Position numbers and translations under genes: made by a program. From positions 2,760,023 to 2,812,018 of the forward strand of contig NZ_GL985606.1 of the NCBI RefSeq assembly GCF_000220835.1: a stretch of 51,996 nt of DNA. The letters are read 5' to 3'. Position 1 is the first letter of the stretch, and each line of letters opens with the position of its first letter. This document shows positions 7,844-16,082 of this stretch, one piece after another. The notes beneath the pieces were generated by a model. That model searched no databases and was not told where the DNA came from. It saw only the letters and a program-made list of their open reading frames with translations. Source of the DNA: Actinomyces sp. oral taxon 448 str. F0400. Lineage in GTDB: Bacteria > Actinomycetota > Actinomycetes > Actinomycetales > Actinomycetaceae.

Positions 7844-8039
7844 GGCCCCACCCTAGATGAGCGGCTCCGGGACCGGCCGGGCTCCGACTGGGTGCCGCGC
7901 GCTGGACAGGAGAGAATTGCGACACTAGCATGAGGCGCAGTTTCGCACCGTCATCGATCGGCGGTTCGGCCCGCATCCCATTTTCTCCGAGTTCCTGTCC
8001 GGTACGTTTCCTGAATTTCTCTGCGCTGGAGGCCCGATA

Positions 8040-8390
8040 ATGGCTGATATTCATATTGTGCGAGGCGATCTCGAGGCGCTGTCCGCCTCGGTGAGCGCGG
8101 TGCGCGACAAAGTGCGCGATCTTGATATCGCCGGCACGGCGGAAGGAGTCGCCTCGTCAATGCCGGGCGCTGCGAGCGCGGGAATGGTGAAGGCAGCCGC
8201 CGCCGAGGCGGATGGCCTGCGCGCCACCCTGGGCGGCCAGTACGAGATGGTGAGCGACGGAGTCCTCGATGTTGCAGCCATCCACCGAAGGAACGACAGC
8301 GCTGTCGCCGCCGGCACGCCCGCCCTTGAGGCGGGGACGACCGGATCGAAATCGGCTCAGCGGTGGGCACGCGCGAAGGGGCTGAGCTGA
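8040..8390 (+). CDS. Small helical WXG100-like protein, possible type VII secretion partner
   Basis: A 116-aa, Ala-rich, predicted all-helical protein with no signal peptide or membrane segment. Two long amphipathic helices (about 8-30 and 45-90) are separated by a Gly/Pro break (SSMPGAASAG), the size and layout of EsxA/WXG100-superfamily partners. A literal W-X-G is absent, so the assignment rests on shape and context. A good ribosome site (TGGAGG, 8027-8032) precedes ATG 8040. The stop is 3 bp before the GTG of the next gene, which encodes a modular toxin-like protein, so the two are almost certainly cotranscribed. It most likely pairs with that protein's N-terminal helical region for secretion or folding. 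Confidence 0.6.
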   Translation: MADIHIVRGDLEALSASVSAVRDKVRDLDIAGTAEGVASSMPGAASAGMVKAAAAEADGLRATLGGQYEMVSDGVLDVAAIHRRNDSAVAAGTPALEAGTTGSKSAQRWARAKGLS

Positions 8391-8393
8391 ACA

Positions 8394-9749
8394 GTGGCGA
8401 CGTGGGCGGACATATGCGGCTGGCGTCATGGACCGCTGGGAGAAACCGCGGAGGCACTGCGGACGATCAGCACCTCGTTGGCCGACCTGGAGGACGAGGC
8501 GCAGCTGGCGCTTGCACGGCTCGTCTCCGAGGCTCCAAGCGTCGATGCGGCTCGTGACGCCCTGGGATGTTGCAGCACTTCCCATGGCGAGCTCCTGAAA
8601 CAGGTCAGCTCCTTGGGAAGGGCGACGTCTGAGGCGTGCGACGGTGTGGCGGTGGTGGAGAAGAAGGTGGTGGCCTGTCAGGACTACGCCGCCGACCACC
8701 CCCTGCTCACGCTCCACCCCGACGGCACGGTCTCCACGAACGCGGAGGCCGCTGGCGGCAGCGGCGGCACGGCCTCGGGGCTCACGGCCGGGCAGCTGCA
8801 GGAGCAGGCCAACGAGCTCGAGATGATGGTCTCAGCAACCCTTCTCTACGCCAACGAGGTCGACGGATCCTTCGCAAACAACCTGACAGCCTCGGCAACC
8901 CCGAACCCGCAGCCCGGGCCATCGCCCGCGCCGCCCGTGCCGCCCGACCACAGCTCCAGTCCGACCAGGCCGTCACGCGGCAGCCCGGACACCTCCCGGT
9001 CCGGTCGTCTCCGTGATGGCGGGCCGGATGACAGCGAAGGGGACGGCGACAACGACAGCAGCACGGGACTCGGACAGCCGGTTCCCGGCGAGCACGCGGA
9101 CATGCCCGGCGTGGACCCCTGGCAGTACCCGGGCGACTCCCCCGGCGAGGGATCGGGACAGCATGGTCAGAGAAATCCAACTATGCATGATTACGCCGTT
9201 CACGAGCTCGCCGCCACCGCCGCGGAGGCATGCGCTCCGGCGTGGCCGGACGCGTCGGCAAACCTGCGTCACTATCTCGAGAACACCGGCACCCCCCAGG
9301 GGGTCGACGTCGATGGCATGCTACATGATATTCCCAGCCTACACGATGGATCGCAGGCGGACGCCGAGGTTATGGCGGGGAAAGCAGTGGAGGACGCGCA
9401 GGCCTCGGGAGCGACCGGACCGGTGACTTACCCCTTCAACACCCCATGGACACCGGAAGGCCCCGATGACAGCGAGAACTGGTTCTACGCCACGGGGAAC
9501 TACCAGTACGCCACGGACGGCACCGTCACCGTCTACCCACCGACGGACGACAACTCGGAGTGGACCTACACGTACGACTATCGCGTCCACATGGCCGACC
9601 GCTACAACTGGGACGGGAACAAGTCCACCAATATCCTGGGCATGAACATCACGGACGCGGAGCTCCAGGAGCTGCACCGTGCCGGCATCGCCCAGGAGTA
9701 CGACCTGACTGGCGAGTCCTCGGTCAGGAGCGGTCGTGGGAGTAAGTAA
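8394..9749 (+). CDS. Modular polymorphic-toxin-like protein (helical N-terminus, Pro-rich linker, C-terminal YNWD domain)
   Basis: A 451-aa protein with three parts. Residues 1-150 are helical and open with TWADICGWRHGPL, a pattern seen at the N-terminus of type VII-linked effectors in streptomycetes. Residues ~165-260 form a Pro/Ser/Asp-rich linker. Residues ~260-451 form a globular domain rich in aromatic beta strands (NWFYATGNYQYATDG, SEWTYTYDYRVHMADRYNW) ending with D402-x-Y-N-W-D407, ELHRAGIAQEYDLTGES. I recognise this YNWD C-terminal block as recurring in putative actinobacterial effectors, but its activity is not known to me. GTG 8394 follows the WXG-like gene by 3 bp; the 3' end overlaps the lipoprotein gene by 14 bp. 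Toxin function is inferred from architecture and context. Confidence 0.6.
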   Translation: MATWADICGWRHGPLGETAEALRTISTSLADLEDEAQLALARLVSEAPSVDAARDALGCCSTSHGELLKQVSSLGRATSEACDGVAVVEKKVVACQDYAADHPLLTLHPDGTVSTNAEAAGGSGGTASGLTAGQLQEQANELEMMVSATLLYANEVDGSFANNLTASATPNPQPGPSPAPPVPPDHSSSPTRPSRGSPDTSRSGRLRDGGPDDSEGDGDNDSSTGLGQPVPGEHADMPGVDPWQYPGDSPGEGSGQHGQRNPTMHDYAVHELAATAAEACAPAWPDASANLRHYLENTGTPQGVDVDGMLHDIPSLHDGSQADAEVMAGKAVEDAQASGATGPVTYPFNTPWTPEGPDDSENWFYATGNYQYATDGTVTVYPPTDDNSEWTYTYDYRVHMADRYNWDGNKSTNILGMNITDAELQELHRAGIAQEYDLTGESSVRSGRGSK

Positions 9750-10284
9750 AACAATGCTCGCCTGCAAAGGCCGTGCCGTTCGCGGTGCGGCGGCTGCGGT
9801 GGTGATCGTGCTGACCCTTGCTGGTGCAGTCGGGTGCGGTTCGCCGCGACCGAGCCGTGCGGACGCGAGCTCGGCCGCCACTGCAGGCACGGCCCAGCAG
9901 ACCGGCGCCCCCTACCCGGCCGACATGAACCACCTGGACGACATCCTCGCCATCGGCACCGGACACGAACTCCCCGAACAAGCCCAGGTAGTCTCAGTCG
10001 ACCTCACCACCAACCTCTCAGGCTTCAGCCCCGGCACCTGGGGGTACGTCATCGCCTTCACCGCCACCGACCCAGCCATCCGCAACTACGTCACCGAACA
10101 CACCATCTTTAACGGAAACGACCTCGACACCGGCCCAACAGCATCAGCGAAGTTCTCCGGCATGAATGCCGTCGACCTGACCACCATCAACAACCCCTGG
10201 AGCACGAGCTTCGGCGACACCATTCTCCTCTTCGAACGACCCCTGGGACGCGGCTGGCTCATCATCATAGGCGGCGGCCGCTAA
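9736..10284 (+). CDS. Lipoprotein, candidate immunity partner of the toxin-like protein
   Basis: A 182-aa protein with a signal peptide (basic MLACKGRAVRGAA, hydrophobic AAVVIVLTLAGA) and a lipobox-like AVGC near residue 34, so probably membrane-anchored on the outer face. After a Ser/Ala linker comes a ~120-aa domain beginning LDDILAIGTGHELPEQAQVV and containing alternating beta-like strands; no known enzyme motif is seen. The gene starts inside the end of the upstream toxin-like gene (GTG 9736, AGGAG at 9726-9730; ATG 9754 is the alternative), which implies coupled translation. A tightly coupled, surface-anchored partner is the classic layout of an immunity protein for an exported toxin acting in the envelope. 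That role is inference; an accessory secretion factor is possible. Confidence 0.6.
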   Translation: MGVSKTMLACKGRAVRGAAAAVVIVLTLAGAVGCGSPRPSRADASSAATAGTAQQTGAPYPADMNHLDDILAIGTGHELPEQAQVVSVDLTTNLSGFSPGTWGYVIAFTATDPAIRNYVTEHTIFNGNDLDTGPTASAKFSGMNAVDLTTINNPWSTSFGDTILLFERPLGRGWLIIIGGGR

Positions 10285-10304
10285 AACAACGGAACCAGAA
10301 GAGG

Positions 10305-10327
10305 GAGCGGCCAGGAGAACTCCGCTC
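10305..10327. terminator. Hairpin between convergent lipoprotein and ilvD genes
   Basis: GAGCGG (10305-10310) pairs with CCGCTC (10322-10327) over an 11-nt loop in the 119-bp gap between convergent genes. No T-tract. Confidence 0.3.
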
Positions 10328-10403
10328 GCCCTCGCTCAAACCGACCGGAAGCAGACTGAACCGCGGCCATCGCCGGATCGGTCCCGCGGCCCAGCAGCGA
10401 GGC

Positions 10404-12290
10404 TCAATAGCGCGGCAGCCTGCCCAGGTCGCGCACCGCGCCGACATCGGCGCTCGTGGCGAGCATGGCGTAGGCGCGCAATGCGGCGCTGACCCTCCGA
10501 GGCCGCTCCACATGCGGCGACCACGCATCGGCCCCGCGTGCCTCCTCAACGGCGCGCCGCTCGGTCAGCTCGGCCTCATCGACCACGAGCTCGATGCGGC
10601 GGTTGGGAATGTCGATCTCGATACGGTCGCCGTCGCGCACCAGGCCGATGAGACCGCCGGCAGCCGCCTCCGGGGAGACATGCCCGATGGACAGGCCCGA
10701 CGTACCGCCGGAGAAACGGCCGTCGGTCAACAGGGCGCACTCCTTCCCCAAATGCATCGACTTGATGTAGGTCGTCGGGTACAGCATTTCCTGCATGCCC
10801 GGGCCGCCGCGCGGGCCCTCGTGATTGATGACGACGACGTCCCCGGCCTCGACCTTCTTGCCGAGAATGCCCTCGACGGCGTCCTCCTGGGATTCGAAGA
10901 CGATGGCCGGTCCCGAGAACGTGAGGATGGAGGCGTCCACCCCCGCGGTCTTGACAATGCAGCCCTTCTCCGCGATGTTGCCGAACAGGACCGCCAGCCC
11001 GCCGTCGGCCGAGTAGGCGTGGGCGACGTCGCGGATGCAACCGCCCGCGCGATCGGTGTCGAGGGCCTCCCATCGCGACGCCTGGGAGAACATCTCCGTG
11101 GTGCGCACGCCCGCAGGGGCGGCGAGGTAGCGAGTGCGGATCCTCTCCGAAACGCCGGACCCCGGGACCCCATCAGCTCCGGGGCGGGCGATGTCGTAGG
11201 CGGCCAGGGAATCGGCCAGCGTGCCGTGCAGCACCGTCGAGACGGAGGTGTCCAGCAGGCCGCCGCGGTCGAGTTCGCCGAGGATCCCCATGATCCCGCC
11301 CGCCCGATGGACGTCCTCGACATGGTAGAGGTTCGTGGAGGGGGCGAGTTTGGACAGGTGCGGCACCCTGCGGGAGAGCCGGTCGATGTCGGCCATGGTG
11401 AAGTCCACCTCGGCCTCCTGAGCGGCGGCCAGCAGATGCAGAACCGTATTGGTGGACCCCCCCATGGCGATGTCCAGACTCATGGCGTTCTCGAAGGCGG
11501 GCTTGGTCGCGATGGAGCGTGGCAGGACGGAGGCGTCGTCCTCCTCGTAGTAGGCGCGGGTGATACCGACGATCCGACGGCCCGCCTCCTTGAACAACTC
11601 GCCGCGGTCGACGTGGGTGGCCAGCAGGGAGCCGTTCATCGGCAGGGCCAGGCCGAGGGCCTCGGTCAGGCAGTTCATGGAGTTGGCGGTGAACATGCCC
11701 GAGCACGAGCCGCAGGTCGGGCAGGCCAGGCGCTCGATGGAGGAAATGGTGGAGTCGGCGACGGTGGGGTCGGCGGCGTCCATCATGGCGTCGATGAGGT
11801 CGAGCTTGCGGGTGGTGCCGTCGGCGGCCACCATCGTGCCCGACTCCATCGGCCCGCCGGAGATGAAGATGGTGGGAATGTTCAGACGCAGGGCGGCCAT
11901 GAGCATGCCAGGGGTGATCTTGTCGCAGTTGGAGATGCACACCAGAGCGTCGGCGCAGTGCGCGTTGACCATGTACTCCACCGAATCGGCGATCAGGTCG
12001 CGGCTGGGTAGAGAGTAGAGCATGCCGTCATGACCCATGGCGATGCCGTCGTCGACGGCGATGGTGCTGAACTCCTTGGCCAGCCCGCCCGCGGCCTCGA
12101 TCTGCTCGGCCACGAGCCGGCCGACATCGCGCAACCCCACATGACCGGGCACGAACTGGGTGAAGGAGTTGGCGATCGCGATGATCGGCTTGCCGAAATC
12201 GGAGTCCTTAATACCCGTGGCGCGCCACAGGGCGCGGGCGCCGGCCATATTGCGGCCGGAGGTGGAGGTTGCACTGCGATAGCGAGGCAT
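10404..12290 (-). CDS. ilvD: Dihydroxy-acid dehydratase
   Basis: A 628-aa iron-sulfur dehydratase for the third common step of valine, isoleucine and leucine synthesis (2,3-dihydroxy acid to 2-keto acid). Cluster and active-site motifs are intact: [12 protein letters not shown] (about residues 122-133), [19 protein letters not shown] (about 193-211), and the C-terminal [21 protein letters not shown]. Length is typical of the ~615-residue class. The open frame extends 39 bp further, but ATG 12290 has AAGGAG 6-11 bases upstream and starts the conserved [22 protein letters not shown] block. It is a single gene here; other ilv genes are not adjacent. TACTGT at 12329-12334 with a TTGAGG 15 bp further upstream is a possible, slightly short-spaced promoter. 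Confidence 0.97.
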   Translation of the reverse strand: MPRYRSATSTSGRNMAGARALWRATGIKDSDFGKPIIAIANSFTQFVPGHVGLRDVGRLVAEQIEAAGGLAKEFSTIAVDDGIAMGHDGMLYSLPSRDLIADSVEYMVNAHCADALVCISNCDKITPGMLMAALRLNIPTIFISGGPMESGTMVAADGTTRKLDLIDAMMDAADPTVADSTISSIERLACPTCGSCSGMFTANSMNCLTEALGLALPMNGSLLATHVDRGELFKEAGRRIVGITRAYYEEDDASVLPRSIATKPAFENAMSLDIAMGGSTNTVLHLLAAAQEAEVDFTMADIDRLSRRVPHLSKLAPSTNLYHVEDVHRAGGIMGILGELDRGGLLDTSVSTVLHGTLADSLAAYDIARPGADGVPGSGVSERIRTRYLAAPAGVRTTEMFSQASRWEALDTDRAGGCIRDVAHAYSADGGLAVLFGNIAEKGCIVKTAGVDASILTFSGPAIVFESQEDAVEGILGKKVEAGDVVVINHEGPRGGPGMQEMLYPTTYIKSMHLGKECALLTDGRFSGGTSGLSIGHVSPEAAAGGLIGLVRDGDRIEIDIPNRRIELVVDEAELTERRAVEEARGADAWSPHVERPRRVSAALRAYAMLATSADVGAVRDLGRLPRY

Positions 12291-12646
12291 GAGCGTCTCC
12301 TTGGGACGAGCAATTTCGACAAGCCCCAACAGTAGCCGTCACCGCGTCGCCTCAACGCGAGGCCTCGGTCAGTGATGGGGAGTCCTTCCCGCGGTCGCGC
12401 CGATGCGCCGGTGCGACCCATCGCCCGAGCCGGGTGCGAACCCCCGGCCCGGGCGAGCGAATTAGCGCACACGAGGCTTCTGCTCCTGCGCTCAGGGCCG
12501 CCGGTGGCGATGGCGGGCGCGAGATCGGCATTCTCGTACGAGGCTGACGGCGGCGCCGTCGATCTCGGTCCGACATGTCAATCTCGGTGAGCCGGCCCGC
12601 CGCGGTCCACCGTGAGGGGCGTGCGGCGGGCGACCCGGTCGGTGCG
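12291..12646. other. Intergenic region between ilvD and the Bax inhibitor gene
   Basis: No supported gene. It probably carries the ilvD promoter (12329-12355) and a small GCCTC/GAGGC hairpin at 12349-12363. Near 12547-12561 is GACGGCGGCGCCGTC, a hairpin that may terminate the Bax inhibitor gene. It overlaps the start of an ACATGT-centred repeat (about 12558-12588) resembling that at 3499-3530. Confidence 0.5.
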
Positions 12647-13564
12647 TCAGTTATCGCGGAGGATGGCGAGGATGCGCAGGAACTCGACGTAGAGCCACAC
12701 GATGGTCACGACGAGTCCGAAGGCCCCCGCCCACGCGTAGCGGGTGGGCAGTCCGGACTCGACGCCGCGCTGGATGGCCTCGAAATCCATGGCGAGGCTG
12801 AAGGACGCCATGACGACGGCGAGGACGCCGACGACCAGTCCCAGCGGAATGCCCATGACCTCCATGCTGCGCATGCCCCACGGGTCGGAGACGACGCCGG
12901 TGAGCATGAGGACGACGTTGACGATGCTGAACAGCAGGTAGCCGCCCATGGCCACCAGGAGGATGCGCGCGGCCCTGCCGGAGACGCGGAAGCCGGCGAA
13001 TTTGTAGACGCACAGCATGACGGCGAAAGTCGCGAACGTGGCGAGGACCGCCTGCAGGACGATGCCGGGGAAGGCGTACTCCATGACGCCGGAGAGAGCG
13101 CCGAGCATGGCGCCCTCGAACACCGCGTAGACGAGGATGAGCACCGGGCTGGGCTCACGCTTGAAGGAGTTGACCAGGCCCAGAACGAGGGCGCCGATGC
13201 AGCCGACGATCATGGCACCGTAGCCGAGCCCCGCCGTGGCCCGGTGAGTGGCCAGGAACCAGGCCACGGCGCCCACGCCGACGATGACGGCGAAGATGCC
13301 GGCGGTGCGAACGATGACGTCGTCGTAGGTCATGCGACCGCGATCGACGTTCGTGGCGCTCGGAGCCGCGTACTGGCTCTCCAGACCGGCGAGCCGCTCA
13401 GGGGAGACCTGAGGCTGACCGTAGGCGGCCGGCGTCGGGCCGTACTGGCCCGGCCGGTAGCCGGGCATGGCCGGGTAGCCGTTGGGCGTCACCGGCTGCG
13501 ACGGCGCAGCGACGGGACCACGGCCGTTGAAGGCCGCACTGCGGGAGAAGAACGGATTGCTCAC
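12647..13564 (-). CDS. Bax inhibitor-1/YccA (TMBIM) family membrane protein
   Basis: A 305-aa protein with a cytosolic ~85-residue N-terminus, rich in Pro, Gly, Tyr and Gln (PGYRPGQYGPTPAAYGQPQ), and seven transmembrane segments from about residue 88 to 298. The family's C-terminal block FEAIQRGVESGLPTRYAWAGAFGL is present. The equivalent region of the B. subtilis homologue forms a pH-sensitive calcium leak, so ion leakage is the best guess; the physiological role in actinobacteria is unknown. Start is taken as GTG 13564 with AGAGGA upstream. The open frame runs further (to 13798), but that part reads as non-protein. Divergent from the ABC ATPase at 13976 across a 411-bp gap. Confidence 0.9.
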   Translation of the reverse strand: MSNPFFSRSAAFNGRGPVAAPSQPVTPNGYPAMPGYRPGQYGPTPAAYGQPQVSPERLAGLESQYAAPSATNVDRGRMTYDDVIVRTAGIFAVIVGVGAVAWFLATHRATAGLGYGAMIVGCIGALVLGLVNSFKREPSPVLILVYAVFEGAMLGALSGVMEYAFPGIVLQAVLATFATFAVMLCVYKFAGFRVSGRAARILLVAMGGYLLFSIVNVVLMLTGVVSDPWGMRSMEVMGIPLGLVVGVLAVVMASFSLAMDFEAIQRGVESGLPTRYAWAGAFGLVVTIVWLYVEFLRILAILRDN

Positions 13565-13975
13565 AGTGGCATCCTCTCGAATAGGGCCAAATGCGTGTGG
13601 TGCTCGGAGCCGGATCCTCCGGCACCGACCCCGTACTCGTAACACCCCTATCCTGCCCGAGATTCCGTCCCGACGCCTAGTCCCGTCGGCTCCGCTCGGG
13701 GCGGGGAGAGCTCCCCGCCCCGAGTCCGGCTCGCCGCCGGCGAGTGCGCCTCCGAGCGGGCACGCCCGGCGATTCCCCGCGCCCCAGTCCGAGTTCATCG
13801 CCCGGACCGACCGCTCTCGTCCTCCAGGAGGAACCCGCCGGGTATGCGGTTCGTTACACGGGCTGATGGGGCGCGCAGCGGTCCGCTCCTAACCTTGATT
13901 CCACATCGGAGTCCAATCGTGATCCGACGCTCTCCGCACACCCAGCCCGCCTTCTTCGAGAAGTAGTGATTCCCC
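13565..13975. other. Divergent intergenic region with strong hairpins
   Basis: No supported gene. It holds a 13-bp perfect stem with a 4-nt loop at 13695-13724 (arm CTCGGGGCGGGGA), followed at once by a second hairpin CTCGCC-GCC-GGCGAG at 13730-13744. A small palindrome TCCTCCAGGAGGA lies near 13819-13835. Promoters for the Bax inhibitor gene (left) and the ABC operon (right) must lie here. Confidence 0.6.
13695..13744. terminator. Tandem strong hairpins in a divergent gap
   Basis: A 13-bp perfect stem (13695-13707 with 13712-13724, loop GAGC) is followed by a 6-bp stem (13730-13735 with 13739-13744). Terminator-grade hairpins are not expected between divergent genes, so they may end an unannotated short transcript or act as a DNA or RNA regulatory structure. 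Confidence 0.4.
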
Positions 13976-14962
13976 ATGATCGAGGCCGTCAACCTGACCA
14001 AGCGCTACGGTGACAAAGTCGCCGTCGACCACATCTCATTCACCGTCGCGCCCGGCACCGTCACCGGCTTCCTCGGCCCCAACGGAGCGGGCAAATCCAC
14101 CACCATGCGTATGATCATGGGCCTGGACAAGCCCACCACCGGCTCGATCAAAGTCAACGGCCGTCCCTACCGCTTCCTGCCCGCCCCGCTGCGGGAGGTC
14201 GGCGCCCTGCTGGATGCCAAGGGCCTGCACGGGTCGCGAACGGCACGCGCCCATCTGACCCAGCTGGCCGTCTCCAACGCCATCCCCACCAGACGGGTCG
14301 ATGAGGTTCTGGAATTGACCGGCCTGACCGCCGTGGCCAAGAAGCGCGTCAAAGGATTCTCCCTGGGCATGGGCCAGCGCCTCGGCATGGCCGCCGCTCT
14401 CCTGGGCGACCCCCAGGTCCTCCTCTTCGACGAGCCCGTCAACGGCCTGGACCCCGAAGGAGTCATCTGGGTCCGGGAGACCTGCCGCCGCCTGGCCGCC
14501 GAGGGCCGTACCGTCTTCATCTCCTCTCACCTCATGAGCGAGATGGCTCAGACAGCCGATCACCTCCTGGTCATCGGGCGCGGCAGAATCCTCACCTCCG
14601 GCCTGGTCCAGGACGTCATCGCCTCGGCCACCAGCGACACCGTCCGCGTCGCCTCCCCCCAGGCGGGCGACCTGGCCCGGGCTCTGGCCGCCCAGGGCAT
14701 CGAGACCGCCGCCCCCGAGCCGAACATCCTGACCGCCACCACCGCTCCCGCGGCCCGCATCGGCGAGATCGCCGCCGCCAACGGCATCGTCCTGCACGAG
14801 CTCGCCACTCAGCGCGCCTCTTTGGAGGATGCCTATCTCGAACTGACCGGCAACTCCGTGGAGTACACAACCGGTCAGCCCGCGCGTCCGCAGCCGACCG
14901 GCCCGCGTCGCCCGCAGCCGGTGCAGCCCGTACCGGCCGGACACGGCGCCCGCCGCGCCTGA
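13976..14962 (+). CDS. ABC transporter ATP-binding protein (bacitracin/multidrug-resistance type)
   Basis: A 328-aa nucleotide-binding subunit of an ABC-2 type exporter. Walker A GPNGAGKST (34-42), signature region FSLGMGQRLG (~127), Walker B VLLFDEPVNGLDPEG (~148-160) and the H-loop SSHLMSEM are intact. About 100 further residues form a small accessory domain typical of BcrA-like subunits, then a ~35-residue Pro/Arg tail (QPARPQPTGPRRPQPVQP). The permease follows 48 bp downstream, and the HisKA_3 kinase and regulator after it suggest control by envelope stress or an antimicrobial. ATG 13976 has no obvious Shine-Dalgarno; TAGTGAT at 13964-13970 may be a leaderless-type -10. The substrate is unknown. 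Confidence 0.9.
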   Translation: MIEAVNLTKRYGDKVAVDHISFTVAPGTVTGFLGPNGAGKSTTMRMIMGLDKPTTGSIKVNGRPYRFLPAPLREVGALLDAKGLHGSRTARAHLTQLAVSNAIPTRRVDEVLELTGLTAVAKKRVKGFSLGMGQRLGMAAALLGDPQVLLFDEPVNGLDPEGVIWVRETCRRLAAEGRTVFISSHLMSEMAQTADHLLVIGRGRILTSGLVQDVIASATSDTVRVASPQAGDLARALAAQGIETAAPEPNILTATTAPAARIGEIAAANGIVLHELATQRASLEDAYLELTGNSVEYTTGQPARPQPTGPRRPQPVQPVPAGHGARRA

Positions 14963-15010
14963 CCTTCGTCCAACCATCCCGCCCCGCCCCACTCGAGGAA
15001 GACACCGACC

Positions 15011-15859
15011 ATGACCGCAGCAGCCGCACAACCCGCTCCGCAGACCCGCGCACCCGCCGCCCGAATCCCCAAGCAGAACTTCTTCCGCGCCACCCGCTCG
15101 GAATGGATCAAGATCCGCACCCTGCGCTCGACGTGGATCACCTCCATGATCGCCGTTTTCCTGACCGTTCTGTTCGGCGCGGGAAGCGCAATTGCTTACG
15201 CCAAGACCGAGGGCATGAGCGACTCCGCCGCCGGCGGACTCATCACAGGGACCACCTTCGGGGAGATCGTCGTCGCCGTCTTGGGGGCGCTGGTCATCAC
15301 CGGCGAATACTCCTCCGGGCAGATCCGCTCCACCCTGGCCGCCGTTCCCCGCCGTACCCGCGTCTTCGCAGCCAAATCCCTCGTCATCGCCATCTGGTCC
15401 TTTCTTCTGGGCGTCATCTCCCTGCTGCTGAGCTGGCTGGTGGCCGCACCTTTCATGGGCGATGAGGCCCCGTCCTTCTCCGATACCCACATCGTGGGGT
15501 TCATCTGGGGCACCGGTCTGGCCTTCGCCGGGATCGCGCTCCTCTCTTTGGGCATGGGCTACCTCGTGCGCTCGACCGCGGGCGCCATCACGGTCGTGGT
15601 CATTCTGCTGTTCATCATCTCCATCCCGCTGAGCCTCATGGCGATGAAATGGCATTGGGCCGCCAACGTCAGCTCGGTCATGCCCTCCAGCGTGGTCCAG
15701 AGCGTCACCGACCCCTTCACCGTCTCCGGGCAGACGACATGGGCGGACACCAACCCCTCCCTCTTCCTCACGCACACCCAGGCCGTCCTGATCTTCGGGG
15801 CGTGGGTCCTCGTCCCGCTGATCGCCGGCTGGTTCGTCTTCTCCAAACGCGACGCCTGA
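15011..15859 (+). CDS. ABC-2 type transporter permease
   Basis: A 282-aa membrane subunit paired with the ATPase just upstream. A soluble ~35-residue N-terminus ends in NFFRATRSEWIKIRTLRSTW, the usual coupling helix of this permease class. Six hydrophobic segments follow (about 43-62, 80-105, 125-150, 165-190, 196-215, 255-275). GEYSSGQIRSTLAAVPRR between segments 2 and 3 is the cytosolic loop typical of BcrB-like permeases. GAGGAAG lies ~10 bp before ATG 15011. A strong terminator 52 bp after the stop ends the two-gene transcript. Direction (export) and substrate are inferred from family only. Confidence 0.88.
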   Translation: MTAAAAQPAPQTRAPAARIPKQNFFRATRSEWIKIRTLRSTWITSMIAVFLTVLFGAGSAIAYAKTEGMSDSAAGGLITGTTFGEIVVAVLGALVITGEYSSGQIRSTLAAVPRRTRVFAAKSLVIAIWSFLLGVISLLLSWLVAAPFMGDEAPSFSDTHIVGFIWGTGLAFAGIALLSLGMGYLVRSTAGAITVVVILLFIISIPLSLMAMKWHWAANVSSVMPSSVVQSVTDPFTVSGQTTWADTNPSLFLTHTQAVLIFGAWVLVPLIAGWFVFSKRDA

Positions 15860-15910
15860 ACCGGCTCGGCGGAATCCGCTGACCCGTTCGCCCCGCCTCT
15901 CCCGATCACC

Positions 15911-15952
15911 GCCGACGGCGTCCGCGGCCGCAACCGCCCGGACGCCGTCGGC
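15911..15952 (+). terminator. Strong terminator after the ABC exporter operon
   Basis: A perfect 14-bp GC stem (15911-15924 with 15939-15952, arm GCCGACGGCGTCCG) with a 14-nt loop lies 52 bp after the permease stop. It separates the transporter from the two-component genes that follow. Confidence 0.6.
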
Positions 15953-16082
15953 CCCACTCTCGGGCGACGCCCGAACGAATACCGACGATGCGAGATACGC
16001 AGGACACAATGGTCCCGTGGACCGCGCAGAAATCCCGAAGCCCCCGCAGACCCACTCCGGGGACGGGAACGGAGCAGAGACG

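Noticed and set aside
8040-10284. Recently acquired mobile island with transposase or integrase
   Set aside because: No integrase, transposase, tRNA or clear direct repeats flank the cassette, and its base composition is only slightly different from its neighbours; transfer is possible but not shown.
12291-12400. Branched-chain amino acid attenuator (leader peptide rich in Ile/Val/Leu) before ilvD
   Set aside because: No short frame with runs of Ile, Val or Leu codons and no terminator/antiterminator pair could be found in the leader.
13565-13798. N-terminal extension of the Bax inhibitor protein to 13798
   Set aside because: The added residues are Arg/Gly/Ala noise and would run through the strong hairpins; GTG 13564 has a ribosome site.
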